Below, piece by piece: positions 9,751 to 17,490 of a stretch of DNA of 64,000 nt. The notes beneath the pieces were generated by a model, which was not told the origin of the DNA, searched no databases, and saw nothing but the letters and a program-made list of their open reading frames with translations. The first letter of the stretch is position 1. Each line of letters opens with the position of its first letter. A program made the position numbers and the translations under genes. Where the stretch lies: positions 124,001 through 188,000 of the forward strand of contig NZ_JACIFO010000001.1 of assembly GCF_014197445.1 (NCBI RefSeq), written 5' to 3'. The DNA comes from Mesonia hippocampi. Lineage in GTDB: Bacteria; Bacteroidota; Bacteroidia; Flavobacteriales; Flavobacteriaceae.

Positions 9751-10920
9751 TTATTTTGTACTTTTTCGATCATAATATTTTTCTGATATTAAAGCGAGAG
9801 CTCCATCGCTTGTAATGTTGGTGGCTGTTCCAAAACTATCCTGTAATGCAAAAATAGAAAGCAATAGGGCTAATCCCGTTTCATCGAAACCTAATATAGC
9901 TGTTATTAAACCTAAAGAAGCAATAACAGTTCCGCCAGGAACTCCTGGTGCTGAAACCGCAAAAATTGCAAGAAGAAAAATAAATAAAACCATAGTGCCT
10001 ATATCTGGAATATAACCATACAAAACTTGAGAGACAGTCATTGTAAAAAATACAATTGTAATAACAGATCCGCATAAATGAATACTTGCAAAAAACGGAA
10101 TAGTAAAGTTACTTAAATCGGGTTTTAATATTTTACTTTTACTTATAGCTTCTATTGCTATACCTAAGGCTGCCATTGATGACATAGTCCCTACGGCTGT
10201 AAAATATACGGGGAGGTATTTTTTGATTAGAGGTAGAGGGTTTTTCTTGCTAACAATTGCCGCAAAAATATATAAAACAATAAGCCAAATCCAATGCATT
10301 ACAATTACAATTAGGACTACTTTTATAAAGATGGGTAAATGTTTCTGGATAGAACCTTCATAACTTAGGGTGGTGAAATTTAATGCTACAAAAATAGGGA
10401 TGATAGGAATGAGTAGTTTCTTAATAAGTAAGCTAATAATATCCCGGAGTTCGTCTAAGATACTTTCTAAATTTTTAGCTTTTGTCCAAAGTACTCCTAA
10501 GCCCAGCAAAAAAGCTAAAAATAAAGCAGTCATTACAGAAAATATAGGAGGAATATCTAATGTGAAAATTTGTTCGGGAATTTCTTTTAAGGCTTCTATT
10601 TTGTTAACAATATGTAATTTTGGGATAATTTGATACCCAAAAAACAGTGAAAAAAACTGGGCAGCAATACTTGCAAAGTAGGCTAAAAGCAAAGAAAAAC
10701 CGAATACTTTAGAGGAGTTACTAGATAGTTTTGTAATAGATGCTCCAACAAATCCAATAACAATTAAAGGAATTAAAAAGAAAATAACTTGTCCTAAAAT
10801 GTGTTTTAATGAGAGTATTACCTGTATACTTCTTTCATTTAAATAATTTCCTGCTATAAGTCCTAAAATAACCCCTAGAACTAATTTAAAAATTGTATTT
10901 TTTAGAATATTTTGTATCAT
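9751..10920 (-). CDS. SLC1-type (DAACS) dicarboxylate/amino-acid:cation symporter
   Basis: 389 residues, almost entirely hydrophobic. It shows the conserved C-terminal half of the glutamate/dicarboxylate symporter family: a re-entrant-like SSMAALGIAIEA segment, AVSAPGVPGGTVIASLGLI, and DSFGTATNITSDGALALI (equivalent of the D-T-N-D substrate and cation motif). It lies 14 bp downstream of metQ in the same direction, so it may be co-expressed with the methionine importer. The substrate is uncertain. Confidence 0.82.
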   Translation of the reverse strand: MIQNILKNTIFKLVLGVILGLIAGNYLNERSIQVILSLKHILGQVIFFLIPLIVIGFVGASITKLSSNSSKVFGFSLLLAYFASIAAQFFSLFFGYQIIPKLHIVNKIEALKEIPEQIFTLDIPPIFSVMTALFLAFLLGLGVLWTKAKNLESILDELRDIISLLIKKLLIPIIPIFVALNFTTLSYEGSIQKHLPIFIKVVLIVIVMHWIWLIVLYIFAAIVSKKNPLPLIKKYLPVYFTAVGTMSSMAALGIAIEAISKSKILKPDLSNFTIPFFASIHLCGSVITIVFFTMTVSQVLYGYIPDIGTMVLFIFLLAIFAVSAPGVPGGTVIASLGLITAILGFDETGLALLLSIFALQDSFGTATNITSDGALALISEKYYDRKSTK

Positions 10921-10934
10921 AATATCAATAAGTG

Positions 10935-11744
10935 TTACCAGCCTTTTATAGCCATTCCTTTAAACGCATTTTTTGCTGTTTTTTCTACAATTTCCGACTG
11001 GTAAGCTTTTACAAATTTTTTTACTTTTTCTTCATTTTTATTATCTTCCCTTGCTACGATTACATTTATGTAAGCAGATGTTTCATCTTCTCTTAATAAG
11101 CCAAATTCGTTAGGATTTAAGTTTGCTTGTGCTGCAAAATTGTTGTTAATAATAGCAATGCTTACTTGCTTATCATCTAAAACAACGGGTAATTGCGGAG
11201 CTTCAATTTCTATGATTTTTAATTGTTTAGGGTTTTTTATAATATCTGTTACTTTGGGTAAAAGCCCCGTATTATCTCTTAGTTGTAGCAACCCATTTTT
11301 TTGTAAAAGCAATAAGGAACGTCCTCCGTTGGTAGGGTCATTAGGAATAACAATTGTACTACCGTTTTGTAATTCAGAAATGTGTTTAATTTTTTTAGAG
11401 TAAGCTACCATAGGGTAAACAAAAGTGTTGCCTACAATTGCTAATTTATATCCACGCTGTTCAGATTGTTTTTTTAAATAGGGAACATGCTGAAAAACAT
11501 TTACATCGATATCACCATTATTTAGGGCCTCGTTTGGAATGGTATAATTGTTAAATGAAATTAACTCTACTTCTAAACCATACTTTTCTTTGGCTTCTTT
11601 TTTTGCAGCCTCAGCAATTTTTTGTTCTAAACCAGAGGTAATACCTACTCTGATATAATTAGGCTTGCTTTTTTCTGAATTTCCGCAGGCAAAAAGCGTT
11701 ATTAATCCTATTACCGAAAAACTTAAAATAATTATTTTCTTCAT
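10935..11744 (-). CDS. metQ: Methionine ABC transporter substrate-binding lipoprotein MetQ
   Basis: 269 residues with a lipoprotein signal peptide ending in the lipobox LFAC (Cys20). Then comes an NlpA/MetQ-type binding domain: IRVGITSGLEQKIAEAA, NDGDIDVNVFQHVPYLK (typical as NxGELDANxFQHxPYL), NDPTNGGRSLLLLQ and a C-terminal AREDN. It binds D- or L-methionine in the periplasm and delivers it to MetI/MetN. Start 11744 is 2 bp after the metI stop. Confidence 0.9.
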   Translation of the reverse strand: MKKIIILSFSVIGLITLFACGNSEKSKPNYIRVGITSGLEQKIAEAAKKEAKEKYGLEVELISFNNYTIPNEALNNGDIDVNVFQHVPYLKKQSEQRGYKLAIVGNTFVYPMVAYSKKIKHISELQNGSTIVIPNDPTNGGRSLLLLQKNGLLQLRDNTGLLPKVTDIIKNPKQLKIIEIEAPQLPVVLDDKQVSIAIINNNFAAQANLNPNEFGLLREDETSAYINVIVAREDNKNEEKVKKFVKAYQSEIVEKTAKNAFKGMAIKGW

Positions 11745-11746
11745 TT

Positions 11747-12403
11747 TTATCTGTGATTAAATTTTTTTGAAAGTTTGTTACCTAAAAACTGAATGCTAAA
11801 TACTAATGCAACTAATAAAACAAGTACGGTATTCATAATAAAAGTATCATAGCCTATGTACCCATATTGGTATCCAATTTGACCTAAGCCGCCTGCACCT
11901 ACAGCTCCACCCATTGCAGAATAACCTACCAATGTGATAAGTGTGATGCTGGCATTATTAATTAGCGATGCTAGCGCCTCTGGAAGTAAAACTTTTTTGA
12001 TAATTTGCCATGGGCTAGCACCTAATGCTTTAGCGGTTTCTATCAATCCGCTAGGAACTTCTAGTAAACTGTTTTCTACCAACCTGGCTATAAAAGGAGC
12101 AGCACCAATACTTAACGAAACCAACGCTGCATTTACACCGATAGAGGTTCCTATTAATATTCTAGTAAAGGGAATAAGCCATACAATTAAAATAATAAAA
12201 GGAATAGAACGGAATACATTTACTATAACAGATAGAATTTTATTGCATAAAGCGTTTTCTAGAAATTGTCCTTTTTTGGTGATAAATAAAATAACACCAA
12301 TAGGTAAGCCTAATAAAAAGCCAAAAAAACCAGCGGTAAATGTCATGAAAACCGTTTCCCAAAGTCCTTTTAGTAAGAGTAAAATAGTTGTTTGATCAAG
12401 CAT
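11747..12403 (-). CDS. metI: Methionine ABC transporter permease MetI
   Basis: 218 residues with five hydrophobic segments and the BPD_transp_1 EAA loop (ETAKALGASPWQIIKKVLLPEALASLI, about 130-156). The segment MGGAVGAGGLGQIGYQYGY near the C-terminus is characteristic of MetI. It overlaps metN by 8 bp, a tight operon with metN and metQ. Confidence 0.9.
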   Translation of the reverse strand: MLDQTTILLLLKGLWETVFMTFTAGFFGFLLGLPIGVILFITKKGQFLENALCNKILSVIVNVFRSIPFIILIVWLIPFTRILIGTSIGVNAALVSLSIGAAPFIARLVENSLLEVPSGLIETAKALGASPWQIIKKVLLPEALASLINNASITLITLVGYSAMGGAVGAGGLGQIGYQYGYIGYDTFIMNTVLVLLVALVFSIQFLGNKLSKKFNHR

Positions 12404-13421
12404 ATCCTTTAATGGTATTTATAATGTTATTGTTATTGAAATATTGGAAAAGGCTTTCATTTTCCTTAGGGCTATTTTGTAGGTGTAATAAAACTTTTCC
12501 GAAATTAGCATCTCCAAAATATTCAATATCTGCAACAATTAGTTTATAACGAATACTGTATTTATGGTGTATAACAGTTAATATTTCTTGGAATAAAATG
12601 TTACCAAAAAGCTCTATTTCTACTATAGGAAATAACCCTACAGAAGGTTGTAACTGAATCTTATTGCTTAATGATTGTGGTATATTTATGGATTTCGAAA
12701 TAAGAAATTGTTTAACAATAGGGTGTTTTTTATGTGTAACAATGGTATCTAAGCCGCCTTTTGTAATTAGTTTTCCTTGGTCTATTACGGCAACTTGATT
12801 ACAAATTGTTTTTATTACATTCATTTCATGTGTAATAAGTAAAATGGTAATGCCTAGCTGTTGGTTAATATTCTTTAATAACTGTAAAATAGCTTGTGTT
12901 GTAGTTGGGTCTAGTGCGCTTGTGGCTTCATCACAAAGTAGTAAATAAGGATTGTTTGCTAAGGCTCTTGCTATAGCAACACGTTGTTTTTGCCCACCAG
13001 AAAGGTTTTTAGGGTAGTGATTTGCTTTATCTTCTAGAGCTACAATTTTTAGTAACTCATTTACTCTTTCGGTAATTTTAAATTTGTTAACATTATTTAA
13101 TTCTAATGGTAAAGCTATATTCTCAAAAACTGTTCGAGAGGAAAGTAGGTTGAAATGCTGAAAAATCATGCCTATTTTTTTGCGTTCATTGGCGAGGTCT
13201 TTACTATTTAGTTTTGTGAAGTCTTTTCCGTTGACGATAACTTGTCCGCTATCAGGTTTTTCTAACAGATTTACAGAACGTAACAGCGTGCTTTTTCCCG
13301 CTCCAGAAAATCCTATAATACCAACAATATCACCTTTTTCTACCTCTAAGCTTACTTTATCAAGGGCTTTTAGTGTACTTTTTTTATGATGAAAATTTTT
13401 AGTTATATTTATAATCGGCAA
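12396..13421 (-). CDS. metN: Methionine ABC transporter ATP-binding protein MetN
   Basis: 341 residues. Walker A GFSGAGKST (about 37-45), signature LSGGQKQR, Walker B LLLCDEATSALD, switch His in LLITHEMNV, and a C-terminal NIL-type regulatory region (about 265-335) expected to sense methionine. The only in-frame start is TTG at 13421. This is exactly where the prophage terminus appears to lie: joining base 13419 to 47597 would give ATG instead. I see no SAM riboswitch-like leader on this side; the native promoter probably lies beyond the prophage. Confidence 0.9.
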   Translation of the reverse strand: MPIINITKNFHHKKSTLKALDKVSLEVEKGDIVGIIGFSGAGKSTLLRSVNLLEKPDSGQVIVNGKDFTKLNSKDLANERKKIGMIFQHFNLLSSRTVFENIALPLELNNVNKFKITERVNELLKIVALEDKANHYPKNLSGGQKQRVAIARALANNPYLLLCDEATSALDPTTTQAILQLLKNINQQLGITILLITHEMNVIKTICNQVAVIDQGKLITKGGLDTIVTHKKHPIVKQFLISKSINIPQSLSNKIQLQPSVGLFPIVEIELFGNILFQEILTVIHHKYSIRYKLIVADIEYFGDANFGKVLLHLQNSPKENESLFQYFNNNNIINTIKGYA

Positions 13422-13463
13422 AACAAAAAGTACATAAATCTAAAACGAAAAGTACATTTTTTG
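13420..13463 (+). repeat. Tandem 22-bp repeats at the phage right end (candidate transposase-binding sites R1, R2)
   Basis: AAAACAAAAAGTACAT at 13420-13435 recurs as AAAACGAAAAGTACAT at 13442-13457, exactly 22 bp apart with one mismatch in 16. MuA binds 22-bp sites arranged head to tail at the Mu right end, so these fit R1/R2. A third copy in the same orientation (one more mismatch) is at 46846-46861, near the other end of the element. Confidence 0.6.
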
Positions 13464-13473
13464 AACAAAACAC

Positions 13474-13503
13474 AACCCCGTTAAAAACTATTTAAACGGG
13501 GTT
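13474..13503 (-). terminator. Terminator hairpin after the TS-like gene
   Basis: AACCCCGTT at 13474-13482 pairs with AACGGGGTT at 13495-13503, with a 12-nt loop. It begins 11 bp beyond the stop of the last leftward phage gene and lies just inside the phage end, which would shield metN from phage transcription. Confidence 0.6.
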
Positions 13504-13513
13504 TATTTATACT

Positions 13514-14149
13514 TTAAACATTAAGCGAAAACTTAGGTCGCTCACCCGCTAAAAGCTGCTGTGTAGCCTCTATATTGTTTTCATAGATATGCACGTTACC
13601 AAGTGTCAACGTTATTGACTTTAAAGGTAAATCAATTTTACGGCTTATCAAATACAAGTGATATATGTCCGCTGGTAAGCCAAGTGAAGCGTCAGAACTT
13701 CTTTGGTATGCACTAAGCACTAACTTACCCATATCAACTTGAAATTGTATAAGAGACAAGCAAGGTTGCTGATTACTTTCCGCATCCGTCGAACCTAAAA
13801 ACAGCACGTAATTCTTACTTGGTCGTTTTTCCTTATTGATTTTCGCAATAAGTGGGGGTAACTTCTCAAAGTATGTTGGGTAAGAATTCACTAAAATAGA
13901 ACCACAATAGTTCCACCATTCTACACCTATATCACGATAAGCTTCTGTTTGTCGTTCTCCACCCATAAATAGCTTTAATTCTCCTTTTAATTTGTTTCTT
14001 GGTACTTGATGTCCTTCAAGAATATTAAGTAAATCTAACGGCTTTAAGTGTAGCCGTTGGTTAAGTAGGTATTTAATACTGCCTTTCTTGTTTTTTTGGA
14101 TCTTTCCGTTCCTTAAGATGCTATCTAGTGTCTTATGGTATTTATTCAT
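13514..14149 (-). CDS. Divergent thymidylate-synthase-fold protein (possible deoxypyrimidine-modifying enzyme)
   Basis: 211 residues, shorter than ThyA (about 264). Order of TS landmarks: LKGELKLFMGG...GVEWWNY (equivalent of ELLWFL...GVxIWDEW), Cys130 in a PCLSLIQFQV motif (TS has PCHxxxQF), YQRSSD (149-153, phosphate-binding Arg150/Ser151/Asp153), LGLPADI with Asp161 where TS usually has Asn, and GNVHIYENN (H187, Y189). The N-terminal phosphate-loop Arg is not evident and the PCH histidine is Leu. Asp at the 161 position is the substitution known in dCMP hydroxymethylases. It overlaps the Dam gene by 8 bp, forming a modification operon at the phage right end, the place of mom in Mu. The exact reaction is unknown. 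Confidence 0.6.
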   Translation of the reverse strand: MNKYHKTLDSILRNGKIQKNKKGSIKYLLNQRLHLKPLDLLNILEGHQVPRNKLKGELKLFMGGERQTEAYRDIGVEWWNYCGSILVNSYPTYFEKLPPLIAKINKEKRPSKNYVLFLGSTDAESNQQPCLSLIQFQVDMGKLVLSAYQRSSDASLGLPADIYHLYLISRKIDLPLKSITLTLGNVHIYENNIEATQQLLAGERPKFSLNV

Positions 14150-14978
14150 TTTTATAAATCATTATATCGTTATACTTTGAGTTATAATTAACTCCATTTT
14201 GGCGTGTTGCTGTTGTTGCATATTTAAACGGATTTTCTGTTAAAGTTGTAGTTTCAAACCAATCCATAAGCTCTACAATACTCGATTTATCACTGGTAAA
14301 ATAGAAGTACTTTTTACCATCAAGCATGCTAAGAATTTCTAAATAATCTCGAAGTCGCCAATATTTATTGCCGTAGCTAGATGTATCTGTGCTTAGATAA
14401 GGAGGATCTAGCACGAATATAACGTTAGGATAATCTTTATAAAAAGAATATAAAGCCTTAAAATCTTGATGAACTACCTCTAATCCGTTTAAATATTCAT
14501 TTGCTTCTGTTATATCAGATTTCCGTACACGCTGATACATGGTTTGTTTCTCCAGCTCCTCAAAACTACCTACATATTTCCCACTAAAAAGTAAAGAAGA
14601 AGATAAAGTAACATAATCTACATACCCAAAATCGTTTTCATGTGTTTTTACAACTTTTAAAATCGCTGTCTTAACTTGATTACTAATCTTAGTTTTCGAT
14701 TCAATATGCGTTACTAATTGGCGTAATTCAGCTAATAATACATTTGTTTCTGGAATAGCTTTTAGCCGTTTACTAAAGTTATCGTAATCATTATAAATTA
14801 CTCTAGCTTCTGGATAAACGTTTTTTGTCACTCTACTTAACAAGCCACTACCTCCAAATAAATCTACATAAATAGCATCTGAAGGAAAAGCTTTTAAAGC
14901 TTCAGCATACTGGTTTACAAAATTTCTCTTTTGCCCCTGAAATGGTAACGGAGCCGTTTTTACAATTTTCTTTTTCAT
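14142..14978 (-). CDS. Phage Dam-type adenine-N6 DNA methyltransferase
   Basis: 278 residues. It shows an N-terminal PFQGQKRNF (about 12-20, like the SAM motif PFxGGK), VDLFGGSGLLS (38-48, motif I), and VLDPPYLSTDTSSYG with DPPY at 191-194 (catalytic motif IV). This alpha-group order matches Dam/D12 enzymes that methylate adenine N6. The target site cannot be read from sequence. It probably protects phage DNA or tunes its promoters. Its start lies 30 bp from a large structured element that would form its 5' leader. Confidence 0.82.
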   Translation of the reverse strand: MKKKIVKTAPLPFQGQKRNFVNQYAEALKAFPSDAIYVDLFGGSGLLSRVTKNVYPEARVIYNDYDNFSKRLKAIPETNVLLAELRQLVTHIESKTKISNQVKTAILKVVKTHENDFGYVDYVTLSSSLLFSGKYVGSFEELEKQTMYQRVRKSDITEANEYLNGLEVVHQDFKALYSFYKDYPNVIFVLDPPYLSTDTSSYGNKYWRLRDYLEILSMLDGKKYFYFTSDKSSIVELMDWFETTTLTENPFKYATTATRQNGVNYNSKYNDIMIYKNE

Positions 14979-15007
14979 AGCAATTTTAATTATTTATATA
15001 TTTGCGC

Positions 15008-15098
15008 CTCTGACCACTTAACGAAAAACCCGAAAACCCTAAGAAGACTTTGTGTCCTCCGTAGGGCTTTCGGGTTCGTATTTAAAAAGTGGTCAGAG
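15008..15098 (-). ncRNA. Nested inverted repeat: candidate structured RNA leader of the Dam/TS operon
   Basis: Three nested stems: outer CTCTGACCACTT (15008-15019) with AAGTGGTCAGAG (15087-15098), perfect over 12 bp; middle AACCCGAAAACCCT (15027-15040) with AGGGCTTTCGGGTT (15063-15076), 14 bp with one non-Watson-Crick pair; inner about 15044-15058, 5 bp with one such pair. Both exceptions are G-U in the leftward transcript but A-C in the rightward one, which supports an RNA made from the minus strand. It ends 30 bp before the Dam ATG and has no U-run in that direction, so it is not a plain terminator. Function unknown. Confidence 0.55.
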
Positions 15099-15154
15099 AT
15101 TTTTTAAAGCGGAGGGCATTTTTTATCCTTACCTCCATTGGATTTAAACAGTAT

Positions 15155-15712
15155 TTAAACGCTATTTTCTTTACGTTTAAACACTCCCAACCTCCATAAA
15201 AAGAAGAGAATTACAGCAATGGCTACCAAGCTTATTCCTGCTGTTAAATAAAAGCCTGGTTGAAAGCCTGTAACCTCTACATCAGTTTGCTTAGTTTTCC
15301 TCTTAACTTCTTTGTTTTCGGTAGTTTTAGCTTCTTTTTTTAGTTGTTTTTTTTCGTCTTTTTTGGTGTTTTTTGTTTGGTTAAATGATTGCTTTTTTGT
15401 ATCTTTATTGCGTAGAAGCGCGCCACCTGTTAGGCTTATTTCTTCTACAACTTTCCCGTTTTTTACGTGCTTATATTCTAACGGTTGTACAACTCCGTTA
15501 GTGTCTGTTATGGTTTCCAGTTGAAACTTGGTGCTTTCTAACAAGCTTTGTGTTTTCAACTTTTCAAGCATAGTAAGATTAACTAGCGTTAAGCTATCTA
15601 GCTTCTGTATAGCTTCTAACTGATTTACCTCTTTTTCTTTGGTAGCATCTATTTTTTTAGACTTACATGCAACCAAAAATATCATCGTAATTATTACATA
15701 AAATCTTACCAT
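15155..15712 (-). CDS. Candidate unimolecular spanin (lipoprotein with C-terminal membrane helix)
   Basis: 185 residues. The N-terminus is a lipoprotein signal with lipobox LVAC (Cys16). Then a Lys/Glu/Gln-rich, extended or helical periplasmic part follows, and one C-terminal membrane helix (about 153-174) with a basic tail KRKENSV. Outer-membrane lipid anchor plus inner-membrane helix in one chain is the topology of u-spanins, which fuse the two membranes at the end of lysis. It starts 7 bp inside the M15 endolysin gene. The role is inferred from topology and context, not homology. Confidence 0.55.
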   Translation of the reverse strand: MVRFYVIITMIFLVACKSKKIDATKEKEVNQLEAIQKLDSLTLVNLTMLEKLKTQSLLESTKFQLETITDTNGVVQPLEYKHVKNGKVVEEISLTGGALLRNKDTKKQSFNQTKNTKKDEKKQLKKEAKTTENKEVKRKTKQTDVEVTGFQPGFYLTAGISLVAIAVILFFLWRLGVFKRKENSV

Positions 15713-16122
15713 CTTGCTGCTATTTTGCGTATATCGTAGTGCGTGAAAGTGGCGTAACTTCCTACGCCTCCGTTTTGTATTTTCTTTTCTGAAATCAATT
15801 TAAAAATCACTTTCCTAAGTTCTGACGGGCTTAATGAGCAAACAATATCTGCGGCCATTCCTAATACGTGCTTACTTTTGCCTGATCTCCCTTGGAGATA
15901 TTCCCACCATTCAGGACGAAAAGCGATGTTGATGATTAAAGGAACACCTATTTCATCACGTATTATCTGTAGATTTTCAGCTAACTTTTGAATGTTTTTT
16001 AAAACAACAGGCGTTACCGAGGCGATCACTTTTTTTTGCTGACGCTCGTTATAAAATTTTGAAACTAAAAACTCACGTAGCGTAAAATCTTTCGTCAACT
16101 GTTGATTTATATCAATCATCAT
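15706..16122 (-). CDS. Endolysin, peptidase M15 family
   Basis: 138 residues with SKHVLGMAADI (83-93), the SxHxxGxAxD zinc motif giving ligands His85 and Asp92, and the third ligand His128 in THYDIR. The fold is that of D-Ala-D-Ala carboxypeptidase/L-Ala-D-Glu peptidase endolysins (compare phage T5 endolysin). It has no signal peptide, so it needs a holin; the holin is not identified with certainty. It overlaps the candidate spanin gene. Confidence 0.85.
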   Translation of the reverse strand: MMIDINQQLTKDFTLREFLVSKFYNERQQKKVIASVTPVVLKNIQKLAENLQIIRDEIGVPLIINIAFRPEWWEYLQGRSGKSKHVLGMAADIVCSLSPSELRKVIFKLISEKKIQNGGVGSYATFTHYDIRKIAARW

Positions 16123-16964
16123 CCCACATAAGTTATATAAGCAAGTGTATAATACGGCGGTCGGTTCTCATGCGGTTGATCGCCACCTTTGTTGTTAGTT
16201 GTTACTGTATGTGAGTGATTTCCTGCACTGCTTGTTTGTTTTGTTCTGTACTCAGACTTCGCCCAGGTACCATCTATTCCTTCGCCGTTAACCGTGGTGT
16301 ATTGTGAATAGTTATGGGTATGCGCACCTGTCGAGTTGGTTGTGCCTGGGTGATTGTGCTGCGGCATTTCGGCTACGGTAAGCTTATGTCTTTTCGATCC
16401 GCCTGTTTTCCCAATTTGGTTGTAATCTGCATCGGAACTCAAGCCAACTATAAAACGCCCACTCAAATCAGGAGTACCGTTTGTCCCGTCGCAAAGCTGC
16501 CAACCTTCTGGCATTTCTGTTGGACTTCCATAAAAAGGAAACACCGCTTTTTGTGGTGGTATTCTTTTACTAAGTTCTGCTAAATTCTTTAGACGTTTTA
16601 AATCGTCAAACGCAACAATACTTTCCGATTCAAAATCAGTGAATTCCAAACGACGCTCAAAATAGGTGTCTATTAGATCACCTTCACCATCGCCGTTTTC
16701 ATCTTTTAAATATTGCGTTTGCTCAACGTTTTCTACAATTTTCAGATACGGCTTTTTGACACCGCCAGCACATGGCAACACTTCGCCATTAATTACTGCG
16801 AGTCCCGGCGTTACATTGTTAAGAAATTCGGCCATTCCTGATACGATGCCATCACCTGCAATATTAGCGGTAACATTGCCAAGCTGATAAATCATATCTC
16901 GCAAAAATCGCCATGTTTTCGAGGTTCCAGGAAAGCCTCCGCCTTGTACTTCTATTCTATTCAT
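16119..16964 (-). CDS. Phage tail-collar-domain fibre protein
   Basis: 281 residues. The C-terminal half carries the tail-collar signature: PFYGSPTEMPEGWQLCDG (about 140-158), TPDLSGRFIVGL, and repeated His-rich strands (AEMPQHNHPG, GAHTHNYS, GNHSHTV) ending in ENRPPYYTLAYI. Such proteins bind receptors at the tail tip. The N-terminal part (about 1-130) is unique and probably attaches to the baseplate. It lies among tail and lysis genes. Confidence 0.8.
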   Translation of the reverse strand: MNRIEVQGGGFPGTSKTWRFLRDMIYQLGNVTANIAGDGIVSGMAEFLNNVTPGLAVINGEVLPCAGGVKKPYLKIVENVEQTQYLKDENGDGEGDLIDTYFERRLEFTDFESESIVAFDDLKRLKNLAELSKRIPPQKAVFPFYGSPTEMPEGWQLCDGTNGTPDLSGRFIVGLSSDADYNQIGKTGGSKRHKLTVAEMPQHNHPGTTNSTGAHTHNYSQYTTVNGEGIDGTWAKSEYRTKQTSSAGNHSHTVTTNNKGGDQPHENRPPYYTLAYITYVG

Positions 16965-16974
16965 GAGTTAAGTT

Positions 16975-17490
16975 TTATTTAAAGGTTATATTGTAAGTCT
17001 TATCGGGTAATCGGTAAAAATCGACGTATGCCTTGAGACGTATAATTTGTGAGCTTCCTTCCGTGTATATGTTCTGAAATTCCAACGGCAAAACCACCAC
17101 AAAATCCACATCTAGTTGCTCCAGTTCTTCTGGATTGTAGAAATGCACCGGCTTGTTTTCTTCGGGGTTATAAAAGTGAACCGGCGCATTTTCTTCAGGG
17201 TTATAGAAGTATATCGGACTTAAATAAATTCCATCGGTAATATAGATACGTCGTTCTTGAGGGTCAAAATAATCGTTAAGCACATTTTCTAACGAGAAAA
17301 CTTGCGGAGTATGATCTAACTTATAGTTGGTTTCTTTTCTATAATTTAAAAATCGTATATGTAAATTTTGGCTTGGTTTGAGCAAGGCAAATAACCACGC
17401 ATACCACTTGGGTTGCCTAAGTAAAGTAGGTAACTCGTGTAAAATTAGGTAGCTAAAATTAAGTTGATATGTTTTGTTACTTATTGCCAT
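16975..17490 (-). CDS. Phage tail-region protein with three FYNPEE repeats
   Basis: 171 residues, family not recognised. Its most visible feature is an 11-residue unit repeated nearly three times (FYNPEENAPVH, FYNPEENKPVH, FYNPEE; DNA about 17126-17214). The ends look globular, with LRLKAYVDFYRLPDKTYNI at the C-terminus. It overlaps the upstream gene's stop by one base and lies between fibre and baseplate genes, so a tail-tip or fibre-assembly role is plausible. Confidence 0.5.
   Translation of the reverse strand: MAISNKTYQLNFSYLILHELPTLLRQPKWYAWLFALLKPSQNLHIRFLNYRKETNYKLDHTPQVFSLENVLNDYFDPQERRIYITDGIYLSPIYFYNPEENAPVHFYNPEENKPVHFYNPEELEQLDVDFVVVLPLEFQNIYTEGSSQIIRLKAYVDFYRLPDKTYNITFK

Noticed and set aside
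13417-13422. GGCAAA as a certain target-site duplication with 47576-47581
   Set aside because: A match this short is expected by chance in the searched windows, and it would leave termini without similarity; kept only as an alternative.
13422-13513. SAM riboswitch before metN
   Set aside because: The sequence upstream of metN is phage-end repeat and a terminator; no SAM-riboswitch-like helices are visible.
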